Origin: an uncultured Lachnotalea sp.
GTDB lineage: Bacteria > Bacillota > Clostridia > Lachnospirales > Lachnospiraceae
DNA length: 56,511 nt
Assembly: GCA_948470255.1 (NCBI GenBank)
Contig: CAOKOS010000012.1
Location: 1 to 56,511, forward strand
Direction: 5' to 3'
This document shows positions 8,027-15,955 of this stretch, piece after piece. Position 1 is the first letter of the stretch, and every line of letters starts with the position of its first letter. Position numbers and translations under genes: made by a program. The notes under the pieces are model-generated. The model saw nothing but the letters and a program-made list of their open reading frames with translations, was not told the DNA's origin and made no database searches.

Positions 8027-9574
8027 GTGGGAGGAACTATAATTGCTGTAATTATTACATTGTGTGTTGTAGCTCCTATTACTTGGTTTAGTGCAATCAT
8101 ATACCGCAAGAAAGTATACGAAAGCAAAATCGGCAAGGCAGAAGAAAAATCGAGAGAAATCATAGATGAAGCGTTAAAGATTGCGGAAACCAAGAAGCGC
8201 GAAGCTCTCTTAGAGGCCAAAGAAGAATCCATGAAGACGAAAAATGATCTGGAAAAAGAGGTCCGTGAGAGAAGAACGGAGATACAGCGCTATGAGAGAA
8301 GAGTATTAAGCAAGGAAGAGAATTTAGAAAAGAGATCCGAGGCACTGGAGAAGAAGGAATCTGGTCTGGCATCTAAGGAAGAGCAGCTGACAAAAAGAAA
8401 AAAGGAAGTTGAGGAACTCTTCGAGAAGGAAGTAAAAGAACTGGAGCGGATTTCAGGATTTACCTCCGAACAGGCAAAAGAATATCTTTTAAAAACTGTT
8501 GAAAATGATGTAAAACATGATACTGCAAGACTGGTAAAGGAGCTGGAAGCAAAGGCAAAAGAAGAATCAGGTAAAAAAGCGAAAGAATATATTGTCACCG
8601 CCATTCAGAAATGTGCCGCGGATCATGTGGCAGAGTCCACCATATCGGTTGTTCAGCTCCCCAACGATGAGATGAAAGGCCGTATAATTGGACGAGAGGG
8701 CAGAAATATTCGCACATTAGAGACGCTTACGGGTGTTGATTTGATTATTGATGATACTCCTGAAGCAGTGATTTTATCAGGCTTTGATCCGATCAGACGT
8801 GAAGTGGCCAGAATTGCTCTGGAAAAATTGATTTTGGACGGACGAATCCATCCGGCCAGGATTGAGGAAATGGTTGAGAAGGCTCAGAGAGAAGTAGATG
8901 TCATGATTCGTGAAGAAGGAGAGGCGGCCGTGCTTGAGGTCGGTATTCACGGAATTCATCCTGAACTGGTGAAACTTCTGGGCAAAATGAAATTTAGAAC
9001 TAGTTACGGTCAAAATGCTTTGAAACATTCGATTGAAGTTGCACATTTATCGGGGCTTTTAGCAGCAGAAATTGGCGTAGATGTGCGCATAGCAAAGAGG
9101 GCTGGTTTATTGCATGATATTGGCAAAGCAGTGGACCATGAAATGGAAGGCTCACATATTCAGCTTGGTGTTGAATTATGTAGGAAATACAAAGAATCTG
9201 CCGTTGTTATTAACGCGGTAGAGTCCCATCACGGCGATGTGGAACCGGAGACGCTGACTGCCTGCATTGTGCAGGCGGCAGATACTATTTCTGCTGCGCG
9301 TCCAGGCGCTCGTCGCGAAACAATCGAAACATACACCAACAGATTGAAACAATTAGAAGATATTACAAATACCTTTAAGGGTGTAGACAAATCTTTTGCT
9401 GTTCAGGCAGGACGCGAAGTGCGTATTATGGTGGTGCCGGAGCAAATCAGTGATGACGATATGGTTTTGATGGCGAGAAATATTGCAAAACAGATTGAGT
9501 CAGAATTGGAATATCCCGGACAGATCAAGGTAAATGTGATTCGGGAATCCAGGGTCACAGATTATGCAAAATAA
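8027..9574 (+). CDS. rny: Ribonuclease Y
   Basis: RNase Y is the membrane-bound endoribonuclease that starts mRNA decay in many Firmicutes. The 515-residue protein has the standard order: one N-terminal membrane segment (about residues 4-24), a long charged coiled coil (about 30-170), a KH RNA-binding domain with [12 protein letters not shown] (near 220-230) and an HD metal-binding domain with [10 protein letters not shown] (His363-Asp364). The start is GTG at 8027, preceded by AAGGAGGTG; this gives the usual short periplasm-side end before the membrane helix. It stands alone between its own promoter and a strong terminator; the order recA-rny is common in Firmicutes. Confidence 0.97.
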   Translation: MGGTIIAVIITLCVVAPITWFSAIIYRKKVYESKIGKAEEKSREIIDEALKIAETKKREALLEAKEESMKTKNDLEKEVRERRTEIQRYERRVLSKEENLEKRSEALEKKESGLASKEEQLTKRKKEVEELFEKEVKELERISGFTSEQAKEYLLKTVENDVKHDTARLVKELEAKAKEESGKKAKEYIVTAIQKCAADHVAESTISVVQLPNDEMKGRIIGREGRNIRTLETLTGVDLIIDDTPEAVILSGFDPIRREVARIALEKLILDGRIHPARIEEMVEKAQREVDVMIREEGEAAVLEVGIHGIHPELVKLLGKMKFRTSYGQNALKHSIEVAHLSGLLAAEIGVDVRIAKRAGLLHDIGKAVDHEMEGSHIQLGVELCRKYKESAVVINAVESHHGDVEPETLTACIVQAADTISAARPGARRETIETYTNRLKQLEDITNTFKGVDKSFAVQAGREVRIMVVPEQISDDDMVLMARNIAKQIESELEYPGQIKVNVIRESRVTDYAK

Positions 9575-9583
9575 AAGCTGGAA

Positions 9584-9621
9584 AGCGGAAGATATCAGAA
9601 GGCTGATACTTCCGCTTTTTT
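9584..9621 (+). terminator. Rho-independent terminator of rny
   Basis: AGCGGAAG..TATCAG pairs with CTGATAC..TTCCGCT and is followed by TTTTTT. The Nudix gene ribosome site lies only about 25 bases later, so some readthrough or an internal promoter must supply that gene. Confidence 0.9.
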
Positions 9622-9656
9622 GCCATATAAAATCTGTAATGAATAAGGAGGCTTTT

Positions 9657-10190
9657 ATGGATGAGATTAAGCGCTTAAAAAGGGAATTGATATACAAAGG
9701 AAAGATTGTAAATTTCTATGAGGATTCTATGGCGCTGCCCAATGGAAAGACGGCTATATGGGATTTTATTGAACATAAAGGAGCTGCTGCAGTGGTACCG
9801 GTGACAGCAGAGGGTAAAATCCTTATGGTACGGCAGTATAGAAATGCTTTAGAACGTTATACTCTGGAGATTCCTGCAGGAGCGGTCGATGATCCGAAAG
9901 AACCTAAGGAGAAATGTGCCGCAAGGGAATTGGAGGAGGAGACGGGATATAAAGCTGAAAAATTGGAATGGTTGATGAATGTCAATACAACCGTGGCTTT
10001 TTGTAATGAGATGATTGGAATTTATGTGGCGGAAAACTTAATTCCTGCCAGCCAGCATCTGGATGAAGATGAATTCCTGAATGTGGAAGAACATGAATTG
10101 GAAGAGTTGCTTTCTATGGTTTTTGATGGGCGGATCACTGATGGAAAGACGGCAGCGGCCCTTCTTGCTTATAAGGTAAAGCACGGATAA
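9657..10190 (+). CDS. nudF: Nudix hydrolase, ADP-ribose pyrophosphatase type
   Basis: The 177-residue protein fits the ADP-ribose pyrophosphatase branch of Nudix enzymes, which split ADP-ribose to AMP and ribose 5-phosphate. The Nudix box begins at Gly75 and ends RELEEETGY (residues 90-98), so the REUxEExGU core is intact; the spacing between the first Gly and the first Glu is one residue longer than the textbook form. It contains the MVRQYRNALERYTLEIPAGAV stretch typical of this branch. The ATG at 9657 follows AAGGAGG by six bases. A longer in-frame reading from 9564 runs through the rny terminator and is rejected. spoIIM follows about 110 bases later, a pairing seen in other Clostridia. Confidence 0.9.
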   Translation: MDEIKRLKRELIYKGKIVNFYEDSMALPNGKTAIWDFIEHKGAAAVVPVTAEGKILMVRQYRNALERYTLEIPAGAVDDPKEPKEKCAARELEEETGYKAEKLEWLMNVNTTVAFCNEMIGIYVAENLIPASQHLDEDEFLNVEEHELEELLSMVFDGRITDGKTAAALLAYKVKHG

Positions 10191-10300
10191 TCAAGACTGG
10201 GAAAATGCCTGCGGCATATTTTGGCTTTCAGGGCGACTGGGAGAGAATAACATGGACACTTTCATCATATAGTAGCTTTAGGCTTGGGATGGAGGGTATC

Positions 10301-10879
10301 ATGGATAATAAAAACAGGTTTGCACAGATGGCCATTATTATATTCGCCGGTTTTCTGGTTGCCGGGACAATCGCTGTTAATTTGAGTGGAAAATATGGAC
10401 AGGATGGATGGAAACTTTATTTTACCCAGGTTGGAGAGGCGCTGAAGCAGGAAAACTTTGCCAGGGAAAGCTATTTTTTTTATGTACTTAGGCTTCGTCT
10501 GATGGAAGTGGGGGCGTTGTGGCTTTTATCCATGACAGCATTTGGGGCAGTCAGCTTGTGGGCGGCTTTGGGGTGGCTGGGGTTTACCTGCGGGGTGCGT
10601 ATCTCCCTGGGTACCATGGTTTTTGGAAGGACAGGAATTTTATATTTTCTATGCAGTATTCTTCCGCAGGCAGTTTTTTACATACCGGTGATTTTGCTTT
10701 TGGGGGTCCGTGGGTTTCAAATTTATTTTTTTATGCGTAAACAGAGAAGCTGGAATCAGTATCGGCGTGTCAGGATGGGAAAAGACATTTTGCTTTTGAT
10801 TATTCTTTTGCTTTGCCTGCTTCCGGGAATTATCTGCGAATGTTATATTAATCCATTGTTATTAAAAGCATATTTTTAA
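10301..10879 (+). CDS. spoIIM: Stage II sporulation protein M
   Basis: SpoIIM is the membrane anchor of the SpoIID-SpoIIM-SpoIIP complex that digests septal peptidoglycan so the mother cell can engulf the forespore. The 192-residue protein has about five hydrophobic segments (residues near 14-32, 68-85, 90-108, 118-140 and 162-185), a conserved central LGTMVFGRTGILYFLCSILPQA-like region, and the closing CECYINPLLLK that is typical of the family. The ATG at 10301 follows GATGGAGGG; a longer frame from 10205 lacks a ribosome site. A strong terminator lies about 110 bases downstream. The gene is one sign that the organism makes spores. Confidence 0.87.
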   Translation: MDNKNRFAQMAIIIFAGFLVAGTIAVNLSGKYGQDGWKLYFTQVGEALKQENFARESYFFYVLRLRLMEVGALWLLSMTAFGAVSLWAALGWLGFTCGVRISLGTMVFGRTGILYFLCSILPQAVFYIPVILLLGVRGFQIYFFMRKQRSWNQYRRVRMGKDILLLIILLLCLLPGIICECYINPLLLKAYF

Positions 10880-10986
10880 GAAACGAAGAAAAGGATTAGA
10901 GGTATAGTTAAGTTACTGGATAAAAGCCGTAGGATAGAGGGAAATACAAAAGCAGCAGAGGGTATTCTGGAATAGGCTATAAAAAG

Positions 10987-11026
10987 AGCGGTTGCAAAAT
11001 ATTTTACATTTTGCAACCGCTTTTTT
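10987..11026 (+). terminator. Rho-independent terminator behind spoIIM
   Basis: AGCGGTTGCAAAAT and ATTTTGCAACCGCT form a perfect 14-base stem around ATTTTAC-type loop bases, followed by TTTTTT. The extragenic repeat element begins immediately after the T-run. Confidence 0.95.
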
Positions 11027-11143
11027 ACTTTATAAGAAATTGCGTCCCATAAAGTTAAAACCCTCCGGGGGAAGCGCAGTTCGCGGAAAGGAAATTAGCC
11101 TTTCAGGCCTGCTCACGCGCGGCGATTGCGCTTTGCGCAATTT
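11027..11143. repeat. Hairpin-rich extragenic element, copy A
   Basis: The element opens with an inverted repeat ACTTTATAAGA/TCCCATAAAGT around AATTGCG (two mismatched pairs). It continues with the core GCGCAGTTCGCGGAAAGGAA, a GAAAGG/CCTTTC hairpin and a GATTGCGC/GCGCAAT hairpin with loop TTT. The core (11074-11141) matches copy B at 28517 with about four differences, three of them the inverted loop TTT versus AAA. It fills the gap between convergent spoIIM and the DAHP synthase gene and touches the latter's stop codon. Confidence 0.75.
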
Positions 11144-12175
11144 TTATTCGATCAGCTCTGCAATGTCATAAATCAGCTGGCGGGATTCTTCCCAGCCAAG
11201 GCAGGGATCTGTGATGGAGCAGCCATAGATGTGGCCTCCTATTTTTTGGCTCCCCGGTTCAATATAGCTTTCGATCATCACGCCTTTAACCAGGCGCCGG
11301 ATATCCATAGAATGATTACGGCTGTGAAGGACTTCTTTTACAATACGAATTTGTTCTTTATAAAGTTTATTGGAATTGGAATGATTGGCATCTACAATGC
11401 AGGCAGGATTTTTTAAATCCCGTTTTGCATACATGTCGCAGAGCAGCCTTAAATCTTCATAATGATAATTGGGCTGGCTCTGACCGTGTTTGTTGACAGC
11501 TCCCCGAAGAATGGTGTGGGCGTAAGGGTTTCCGTCGGTATTGACTTCCCATCCACGGAAGATAAAGGTGTGGCTGTGCTGGGCAGCCATGACGGAATTA
11601 AGCATTACAGAGAAATCACCACTGGTGGGGTTTTTCATACCAGCCCCCACATCCATGCCGCTGACTGTCAGACGATGCTGTTGGTTTTCAACGGAACGGG
11701 CGCCTACGGCCACATAAGAAAGCAGGTCGGAAAGATACCGGTAGTTTTCAGGGTACAGCATTTCGTCGGCAGCGGAAAGCCCGCTTTCTTGCAGCACACG
11801 CATGTGAAGCTTGCGGATTGCCAGAAGCCCTTCAAACAGGTCGGGCGCTTTTTCTGGGTTAGGCTGATGGAGGATTCCTTTATAGCCATCGCCGGTGGTT
11901 CGAGGTTTATTGGTATAAATCCGCGGAACGATGAGCAAGTTGTCTTTTGTGTCTTCCTGCAGTTTTACAAGGCGGGAAACGTAGTCGCATACAGAATCTT
12001 CGTTATCTGCGGAACAGGGGCCGATAATAACGAGAAATTTATCACTTTTCCCGGTGAGTACATCGCGGATTTCCTGGTCGCGCCGATGCTTTTCCACAGT
12101 AAGCTTTTCAGGCAGAGGAAACTGATGACGAATCTCGGATGGGGTGGGCAGTTTGCTGATGAATTCAAAACTCAT
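11144..12175 (-). CDS. aroF: 3-Deoxy-7-phosphoheptulonate (DAHP) synthase, class I
   Basis: This enzyme joins phosphoenolpyruvate and erythrose 4-phosphate, the first step of aromatic amino acid synthesis. The 343-residue protein is of the E. coli AroF/G/H type: LVIIGPCSADN near residues 48-58, VPRIYTNKPRTTGDGYKG (about 83-100), GARSVENQQHR, the GMKNPTSG phosphate-binding loop, DANHSNSNK and the late GCSITDPCLGWE. A clear AAAGGAGA site precedes the ATG. It lies 15 bases behind popT and is probably cotranscribed with it. Which aromatic amino acid inhibits it cannot be read from the sequence, so the exact symbol among aroF/G/H is a convention. Confidence 0.95.
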   Translation of the reverse strand: MSFEFISKLPTPSEIRHQFPLPEKLTVEKHRRDQEIRDVLTGKSDKFLVIIGPCSADNEDSVCDYVSRLVKLQEDTKDNLLIVPRIYTNKPRTTGDGYKGILHQPNPEKAPDLFEGLLAIRKLHMRVLQESGLSAADEMLYPENYRYLSDLLSYVAVGARSVENQQHRLTVSGMDVGAGMKNPTSGDFSVMLNSVMAAQHSHTFIFRGWEVNTDGNPYAHTILRGAVNKHGQSQPNYHYEDLRLLCDMYAKRDLKNPACIVDANHSNSNKLYKEQIRIVKEVLHSRNHSMDIRRLVKGVMIESYIEPGSQKIGGHIYGCSITDPCLGWEESRQLIYDIAELIE

Positions 12176-12190
12176 AACCTCTCCTTTCTG

Positions 12191-13075
12191 TCAGGCATGT
12201 TTTTTTCCCATGTACCAGGTGGCAAAGCCTCCCGCAAGAAAGAGGAGGACACCGATGAAAAATCCAGGTATGGTAAAGTGCGCCAGGGCATTGGTGTTAT
12301 AAAAAATTCCGAAGGGAGATGAAAGAATCAGTCCCAGGATTGCAGCATAAGTAGAGACAGTATGCTTTTTAAATAAGTATTCAATGATTTTGGAGATCAG
12401 GAAAATGCCAAGGACTGCGCCGATCCCAAAGGGGACAAGAAGCTTGCACTGGGCAAAGATGACTGAAAAGTCTCCAGCTTTTAAACCATCCATAAAAGTA
12501 GTGATGGAATTAATTATTCCGTAATAATAGCCAAGGATCATAAGAATCATAGAACCGCTGACACCTGGAACCACCATGGTGGCGGCAGCAATAATTCCCA
12601 TAAAAAATAGGAGAACCATAGTGCTTGGAGAAGCGTTTAAGACTGTTAAGGTATCATCATTTCCCTGAAGCAGCGGCAGGACAATGGCAAAAGCAAACAG
12701 GATTACAAAGGCCAGGGCATTGATGGCGGTCAGCCTACCGGAACGGCTCTTTTTTACGCCGCCCATCATATCTTTTACCAACACAGGAACTCCGCCAAGA
12801 ATCAACCCAAGAAAGGCCAGGCAGGTGGGAAGAGGCTGGTTTGCCAGCAGGTATTCAATGGCATAGGAAAAACCCACGATACCAATGGCGCAGCCAATCA
12901 GAATGGGAATCAATGTGGCGGCGCTTTTTTTAAAATCTCGGAACAAATGGGAAATAGAAGAAATCAGTCGATTATAGATTCCCATGGAAACGGCCATGGT
13001 GCCGCCGCTGACGCCGGGAATCACATTGGCGATGCCGATGACAGCGCCTTTTATGGTATCTAAAATAAAATTCAT
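12191..13075 (-). CDS. popT: DUF368 membrane protein, undecaprenyl-phosphate translocase family
   Basis: The 294-residue polytopic membrane protein has the DUF368 hallmarks: an N-terminal KGAVIGIANVIPGVSGGTMA and an internal related copy VPGVSGSMILMILGYYYGII near residues 165-190, giving a two-repeat architecture. About eight or more hydrophobic segments are visible. Members of this family (PopT) were recently shown to carry undecaprenyl phosphate back across the membrane for reuse in cell-wall synthesis; that role is transferred here by family. The start follows AAAGGAAA. A full-consensus promoter precedes it and DAHP synthase follows 15 bases later, so the two form an operon. Confidence 0.88.
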   Translation of the reverse strand: MNFILDTIKGAVIGIANVIPGVSGGTMAVSMGIYNRLISSISHLFRDFKKSAATLIPILIGCAIGIVGFSYAIEYLLANQPLPTCLAFLGLILGGVPVLVKDMMGGVKKSRSGRLTAINALAFVILFAFAIVLPLLQGNDDTLTVLNASPSTMVLLFFMGIIAAATMVVPGVSGSMILMILGYYYGIINSITTFMDGLKAGDFSVIFAQCKLLVPFGIGAVLGIFLISKIIEYLFKKHTVSTYAAILGLILSSPFGIFYNTNALAHFTIPGFFIGVLLFLAGGFATWYMGKKHA

Positions 13076-13118
13076 AAGGGTTTCCTTTCAAAATGAAATT
13101 TTTAATGCTCAATCTCAT

Positions 13119-13147
13119 ATTATAGAGGTTAATCCATGTAATGTCAA
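13119..13147 (-). promoter_or_regulatory. Consensus sigma-A promoter of the popT-aroF operon
   Basis: Read on the minus strand, TTGACA (13147-13142) and TATAAT (13124-13119) are separated by 17 bases, a perfect match to the sigma-A consensus. Strong constitutive expression is expected. Confidence 0.85.
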
Positions 13148-13203
13148 GAAACGGACTTTTTAAAGAATAGCTGGAATCAGTAAGAAAATATTAAGAAATT
13201 TAG

Positions 13204-13227
13204 TCAAATTCTCCTATAGGAATTTGA
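13204..13227. promoter_or_regulatory. Palindrome upstream of the LTA-synthase-like gene, possible operator
   Basis: TCAAATTC and GAATTTGA form perfect eight-base arms around TCCTATAG. The site ends eight bases before the -35 element at 13236. No known regulator is assigned. Confidence 0.4.
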
Positions 13228-13235
13228 AATAAAAT

Positions 13236-13263
13236 TTGATATATTCATGGTGTATTTTAGAAT
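13236..13263 (+). promoter_or_regulatory. Sigma-A promoter of the LTA-synthase-like gene
   Basis: TTGATA at 13236-13241 and TAGAAT at 13258-13263 are 16 bases apart, about 20 bases before the coding start. Confidence 0.6.
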
Positions 13264-13282
13264 ATGAGAAAAGGGTGGAGTC

Positions 13283-15343
13283 ATGAGCAGCTTTTTGGAA
13301 AAACTGAAATTAAAAGCAGGGCAGCATCCTGCATGTTTCTGTTTTTATGTTTCAGCGCTTTTGAATTTTATGGTGGAAATCCTTTCCAGGAAATCCATTT
13401 TTGAACCCTTTGTTTTTCTGGTAATGCGGCCGCATATTTTTCTGTATAATACATGTATTATTTACTGGTGTTTTTCACTGCTTCTTCTGGTGAGGAGGAA
13501 GTTGTTTTTAGGAACAGTCATTGGCATTGTGTGGTTGATTCTTGGTTTTGTAAATCTCGTGCTTTTAGGTTTCAGGGTCACCCCCTTTAACGGTGCGGAC
13601 GTGCGCCTGACAAAGGATGCCATGACGATTGCGGGAAAATATCTGACATGGTGGCATTTGGCTCTTTTGGCTTTAGGCACAGCGGCGCTTGCCATTATCC
13701 TGGTGGTTTTATTCCGGAAACTTCCAAAGTGGCCACGAAAGCCTTCTTATATCAAAGGGCTTGTGTTTGTGGTTTTTTCCTTTTTAGCGCTGTTGGGACT
13801 CTCCAGCGTGGGGACGAAAGCGGGGGTTTTGGCCAATCAGTTTGGAAACCTGGCACAGGCTTATCTGGATTATGGTTTTCCCTTTTGCTTTTCCAATAGT
13901 TTAATTAATACCGGAATCAGTAAACCGGAGGATTACAGTATAGAAACAGTGCAGGAGATCAAAGAAGAAGAAATTCTTCCGGAAGAGCATGGCTGGGCGC
14001 CGCTGATATCGGAGGAACGTCCCACAATCGTGAATGAACTGGGGGTGGCAGTGACAAAACAGACTCCCAATATTATTTTTTTACAGTTGGAATCCTTCAG
14101 TGATCCTATGAAATATCTTCATATGACTTGCTCAGAAGACCCGATTCCAAATTTCAGAAGACTTTTGAAGGAATACTCTTCAGGGTATTTGTGGGTACCT
14201 TCTGTGGGAGCAGGGACTGCCAACACAGAATTTGAAGTGATTACCGGTATGAACCTGGATTTTTTCGGGCCGGGTGAGTATCCTTATAAGACAGTCCTTC
14301 AGAAGCAGGTTTGCGAGAGTCTTTGTTTTGACTTAAAAGAAATCGGGTATCATGCCCAGGCGATTCATAACAATTCGGGAACTTTTTATGACCGTTATAC
14401 CGTATTTTCCCAGCTTGGTTTTGATACGTTTACTTCCCTGGAATATATGTCCGGCTACGACACTACCTACATGGGATGGCCGAAAGACAGATCCCTAAAA
14501 GAGCAGATTGTAAAGGTCATGAAATCCACTTCCGGGGCGGATTTTATATATACGATTTCCGTACAGGGGCATGGCTCTTACCCGGAGGAGAAAGTACTTG
14601 CTGCTCCGGCAGTTACAGTGAAGGGGCTTCCTACTGAAGAAGAAACAAATGCCATGGAATATTATGTTCATCAGGTCCATGAGATGGATGAATTTGTGGG
14701 AGAGCTGATTGCTTACCTGGAAAGGTGCGGAGAGGAAACCATCCTGGTGATGTATGGGGATCATCTTCCCAGTTTGGAGCTGACAGAAGAAAAGCTGGAG
14801 AATAAAGACGTGTTTCAGACAGAATACGTGATTTGGGATAATATGGGGCTTGAAAAGTCTGACATGGATTTGGAAGCTTATCAGCTTGGCGCCTGCGTCC
14901 TTGAACATGCCGGGATTAAAAAGGGTACTATGTTCCGTTATCATCAGGCATGGCTGCAGGAGCTTTCCCACACGGAGGAAGAAGAGCAGGCGTATCTGAA
15001 TAATATGAAGATTCTTGAATATGATATCCTCTATGGAGAACAGGATGTTTTTGAAGGCCAGATGCCCTACGAAGCTACAGAACTTCACATGGGAGTACAG
15101 CCTGTTATCATCAGCCAGGTAATGACTCAAAACGAGGGGTTATATGTGGTTGGGTGGAATTATACGCCAAACAGTGTGGTATATGTCAATGGGGAATCCT
15201 GTGGCACAGACGTGGTTTCAACCAATATGCTCTACTGTGAGGAGGTGGCGCTGGAGGAAGGGGACAATAAAATCACAGTTTGCCAAGTCAGTGAGGATAA
15301 TATTGTTTTAAGTGTTTCTGAAGAGTATGTTTTAAAAAAGTAA
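13283..15343 (+). CDS. LTA synthase family membrane sulfatase-fold transferase
   Basis: Enzymes of this family move glycerol phosphate or related head groups onto surface polymers outside the membrane. The 686-residue protein has five N-terminal membrane segments (within about residues 20-195) and an extracellular sulfatase-type domain. It starts at PNIIFLQLESFSD, has the catalytic Thr312 in GAGTANTEFEVITG, TYMGWPKD, ISVQGHGSYP, and ends with the metal site MYGDHLPSL. The last 80-90 residues (VQPVIISQVMTQNEGLYVVG onward) look like a small beta-rich domain that classical LtaS lacks. The ATG follows AAAGGGTGGAG. Whether the product is lipoteichoic acid or another glycerol-phosphate polymer cannot be decided here. 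Confidence 0.88.
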   Translation: MSSFLEKLKLKAGQHPACFCFYVSALLNFMVEILSRKSIFEPFVFLVMRPHIFLYNTCIIYWCFSLLLLVRRKLFLGTVIGIVWLILGFVNLVLLGFRVTPFNGADVRLTKDAMTIAGKYLTWWHLALLALGTAALAIILVVLFRKLPKWPRKPSYIKGLVFVVFSFLALLGLSSVGTKAGVLANQFGNLAQAYLDYGFPFCFSNSLINTGISKPEDYSIETVQEIKEEEILPEEHGWAPLISEERPTIVNELGVAVTKQTPNIIFLQLESFSDPMKYLHMTCSEDPIPNFRRLLKEYSSGYLWVPSVGAGTANTEFEVITGMNLDFFGPGEYPYKTVLQKQVCESLCFDLKEIGYHAQAIHNNSGTFYDRYTVFSQLGFDTFTSLEYMSGYDTTYMGWPKDRSLKEQIVKVMKSTSGADFIYTISVQGHGSYPEEKVLAAPAVTVKGLPTEEETNAMEYYVHQVHEMDEFVGELIAYLERCGEETILVMYGDHLPSLELTEEKLENKDVFQTEYVIWDNMGLEKSDMDLEAYQLGACVLEHAGIKKGTMFRYHQAWLQELSHTEEEEQAYLNNMKILEYDILYGEQDVFEGQMPYEATELHMGVQPVIISQVMTQNEGLYVVGWNYTPNSVVYVNGESCGTDVVSTNMLYCEEVALEEGDNKITVCQVSEDNIVLSVSEEYVLKK

Positions 15344-15399
15344 GTTAGTTTTAGTTGATTTCAGACAGTTACTATGATATAGTTAGAACGTGCAACGAT

Positions 15400-15656
15400 A
15401 TTGCCTTATCAAGTGCCTGTCATGGACAGGGAAAAGGGAATCAGGTGAGAGTCCTGAGCGATCCGGTCACTGTATTCAGGATGCGTACCTCAAAATCCAT
15501 TGCAAACCCTATCATGCGAGAAGGAGAGGCAGCGCGTAGAACTGTAAGTCAGGAAACCTGCTTGGTATGTGAGATGGGCTTCCGTGGAAAGCTTTACATC
15601 CAACAAGGGATACCCCCCTTATGATGTCAGCTTGTGGGTTAAGCAGACATATTTTT
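15400..15656 (+). promoter_or_regulatory. Cobalamin riboswitch with intrinsic terminator
   Basis: The conserved parts occur in order: AAGTGCC...GGACAGGGAAAAGGGAA, GGTGAGAGTCC, GCGATCCGGTCACTGT, and the B12-box region AAGTCAGGAAACCTGCTTGG at about 15546-15565. This is the core of the cobalamin aptamer. Behind it, at 15624-15650, ATGTCAGCTT pairs with AAGCAGACAT (one A-A mismatch) around GTGGGTT and is followed by ATTTTT, the expected expression platform. Cobalamin riboswitches normally control B12 transport, synthesis or B12-independent isoenzyme genes. None lies downstream; the next coding gene is galE at 16002, beyond another terminator and a repeat element. Confidence 0.9.
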
Positions 15657-15800
15657 GAAATCTCAAAGCAACTTTTCATATGCACAATGAAGAATGTGGA
15701 GAATGAGTCCGGGCAGGATGCCTTTTACTCGCCGGGCAGCATGTTCGCGGGCTATGTGCACATTCAAAGCGAGGGACGTGCCTGTGGGCGCGTCCTTTTT
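15657..15800 (+). ncRNA. Candidate short RNA released by the cobalamin riboswitch
   Basis: If transcription passes the riboswitch terminator it meets a second strong terminator at 15774-15800 after about 145 bases. The stretch between holds no convincing gene: an ATG at 15687 opens 41 codons but has no ribosome site. Two related words, CCGGGCAGGATG and CCGGGCAGCATG, repeat 25-30 bases apart, and TGCACA/TGTGCA pairs enclose them, so a folded RNA is plausible. Riboswitch-controlled small RNAs are known for cobalamin (Rli55/EutX and AspocR). This call is inference from layout; a decayed gene is the main alternative. Confidence 0.4.
15774..15800 (+). terminator. Rho-independent terminator of the riboswitch transcript
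   Basis: GGACGTGCC pairs with GGCGCGTCC (one T-G pair) around TGTG and is followed by TTTTT. The repeat element copy C starts five bases later. Confidence 0.9.
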
Positions 15801-15804
15801 GTTC

Positions 15805-15955
15805 CTTTATAGGAAACTGCGTCCTATAAAGTAAAAAAGCTCCGCGAGGATCGCACTGCGGCGGAGAGGAACTATATCGCTGAAGCGATCCGCCGCAGGC
15901 GGAGAATCCTGTAAGCAGGATTCTTTGTTCCCGTATGAAACTTCATTTCCTATAT
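15805..15955. repeat. Hairpin-rich extragenic element, copy C (variant)
   Basis: It begins with a perfect inverted repeat, CTTTATAGGA/TCCTATAAAG around AACTGCG (15805-15831). It continues with TGCGGCGGA/TCCGCCGCA enclosing ATCGCT-GA-AGCGAT, then GAATCCTG/CAGGATTC around TAAG, and ends TTTGTT...TTTCCTATATGAAAAGCC. The outer parts match copies A and B; the inner hairpins are of different sequence. It separates the riboswitch transcript from galE. Confidence 0.65.

Noticed and set aside
11462-12322. Long plus-strand open frame of 286 codons opposite DAHP synthase and popT
   Set aside because: It is antisense to well-conserved protein coding sequence, has no ribosome site and its translation shows no family features.
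15687-15812. Small ORF of 41 codons downstream of the cobalamin riboswitch
   Set aside because: No ribosome site precedes the ATG, and the frame runs through the terminator hairpin and into the repeat element.
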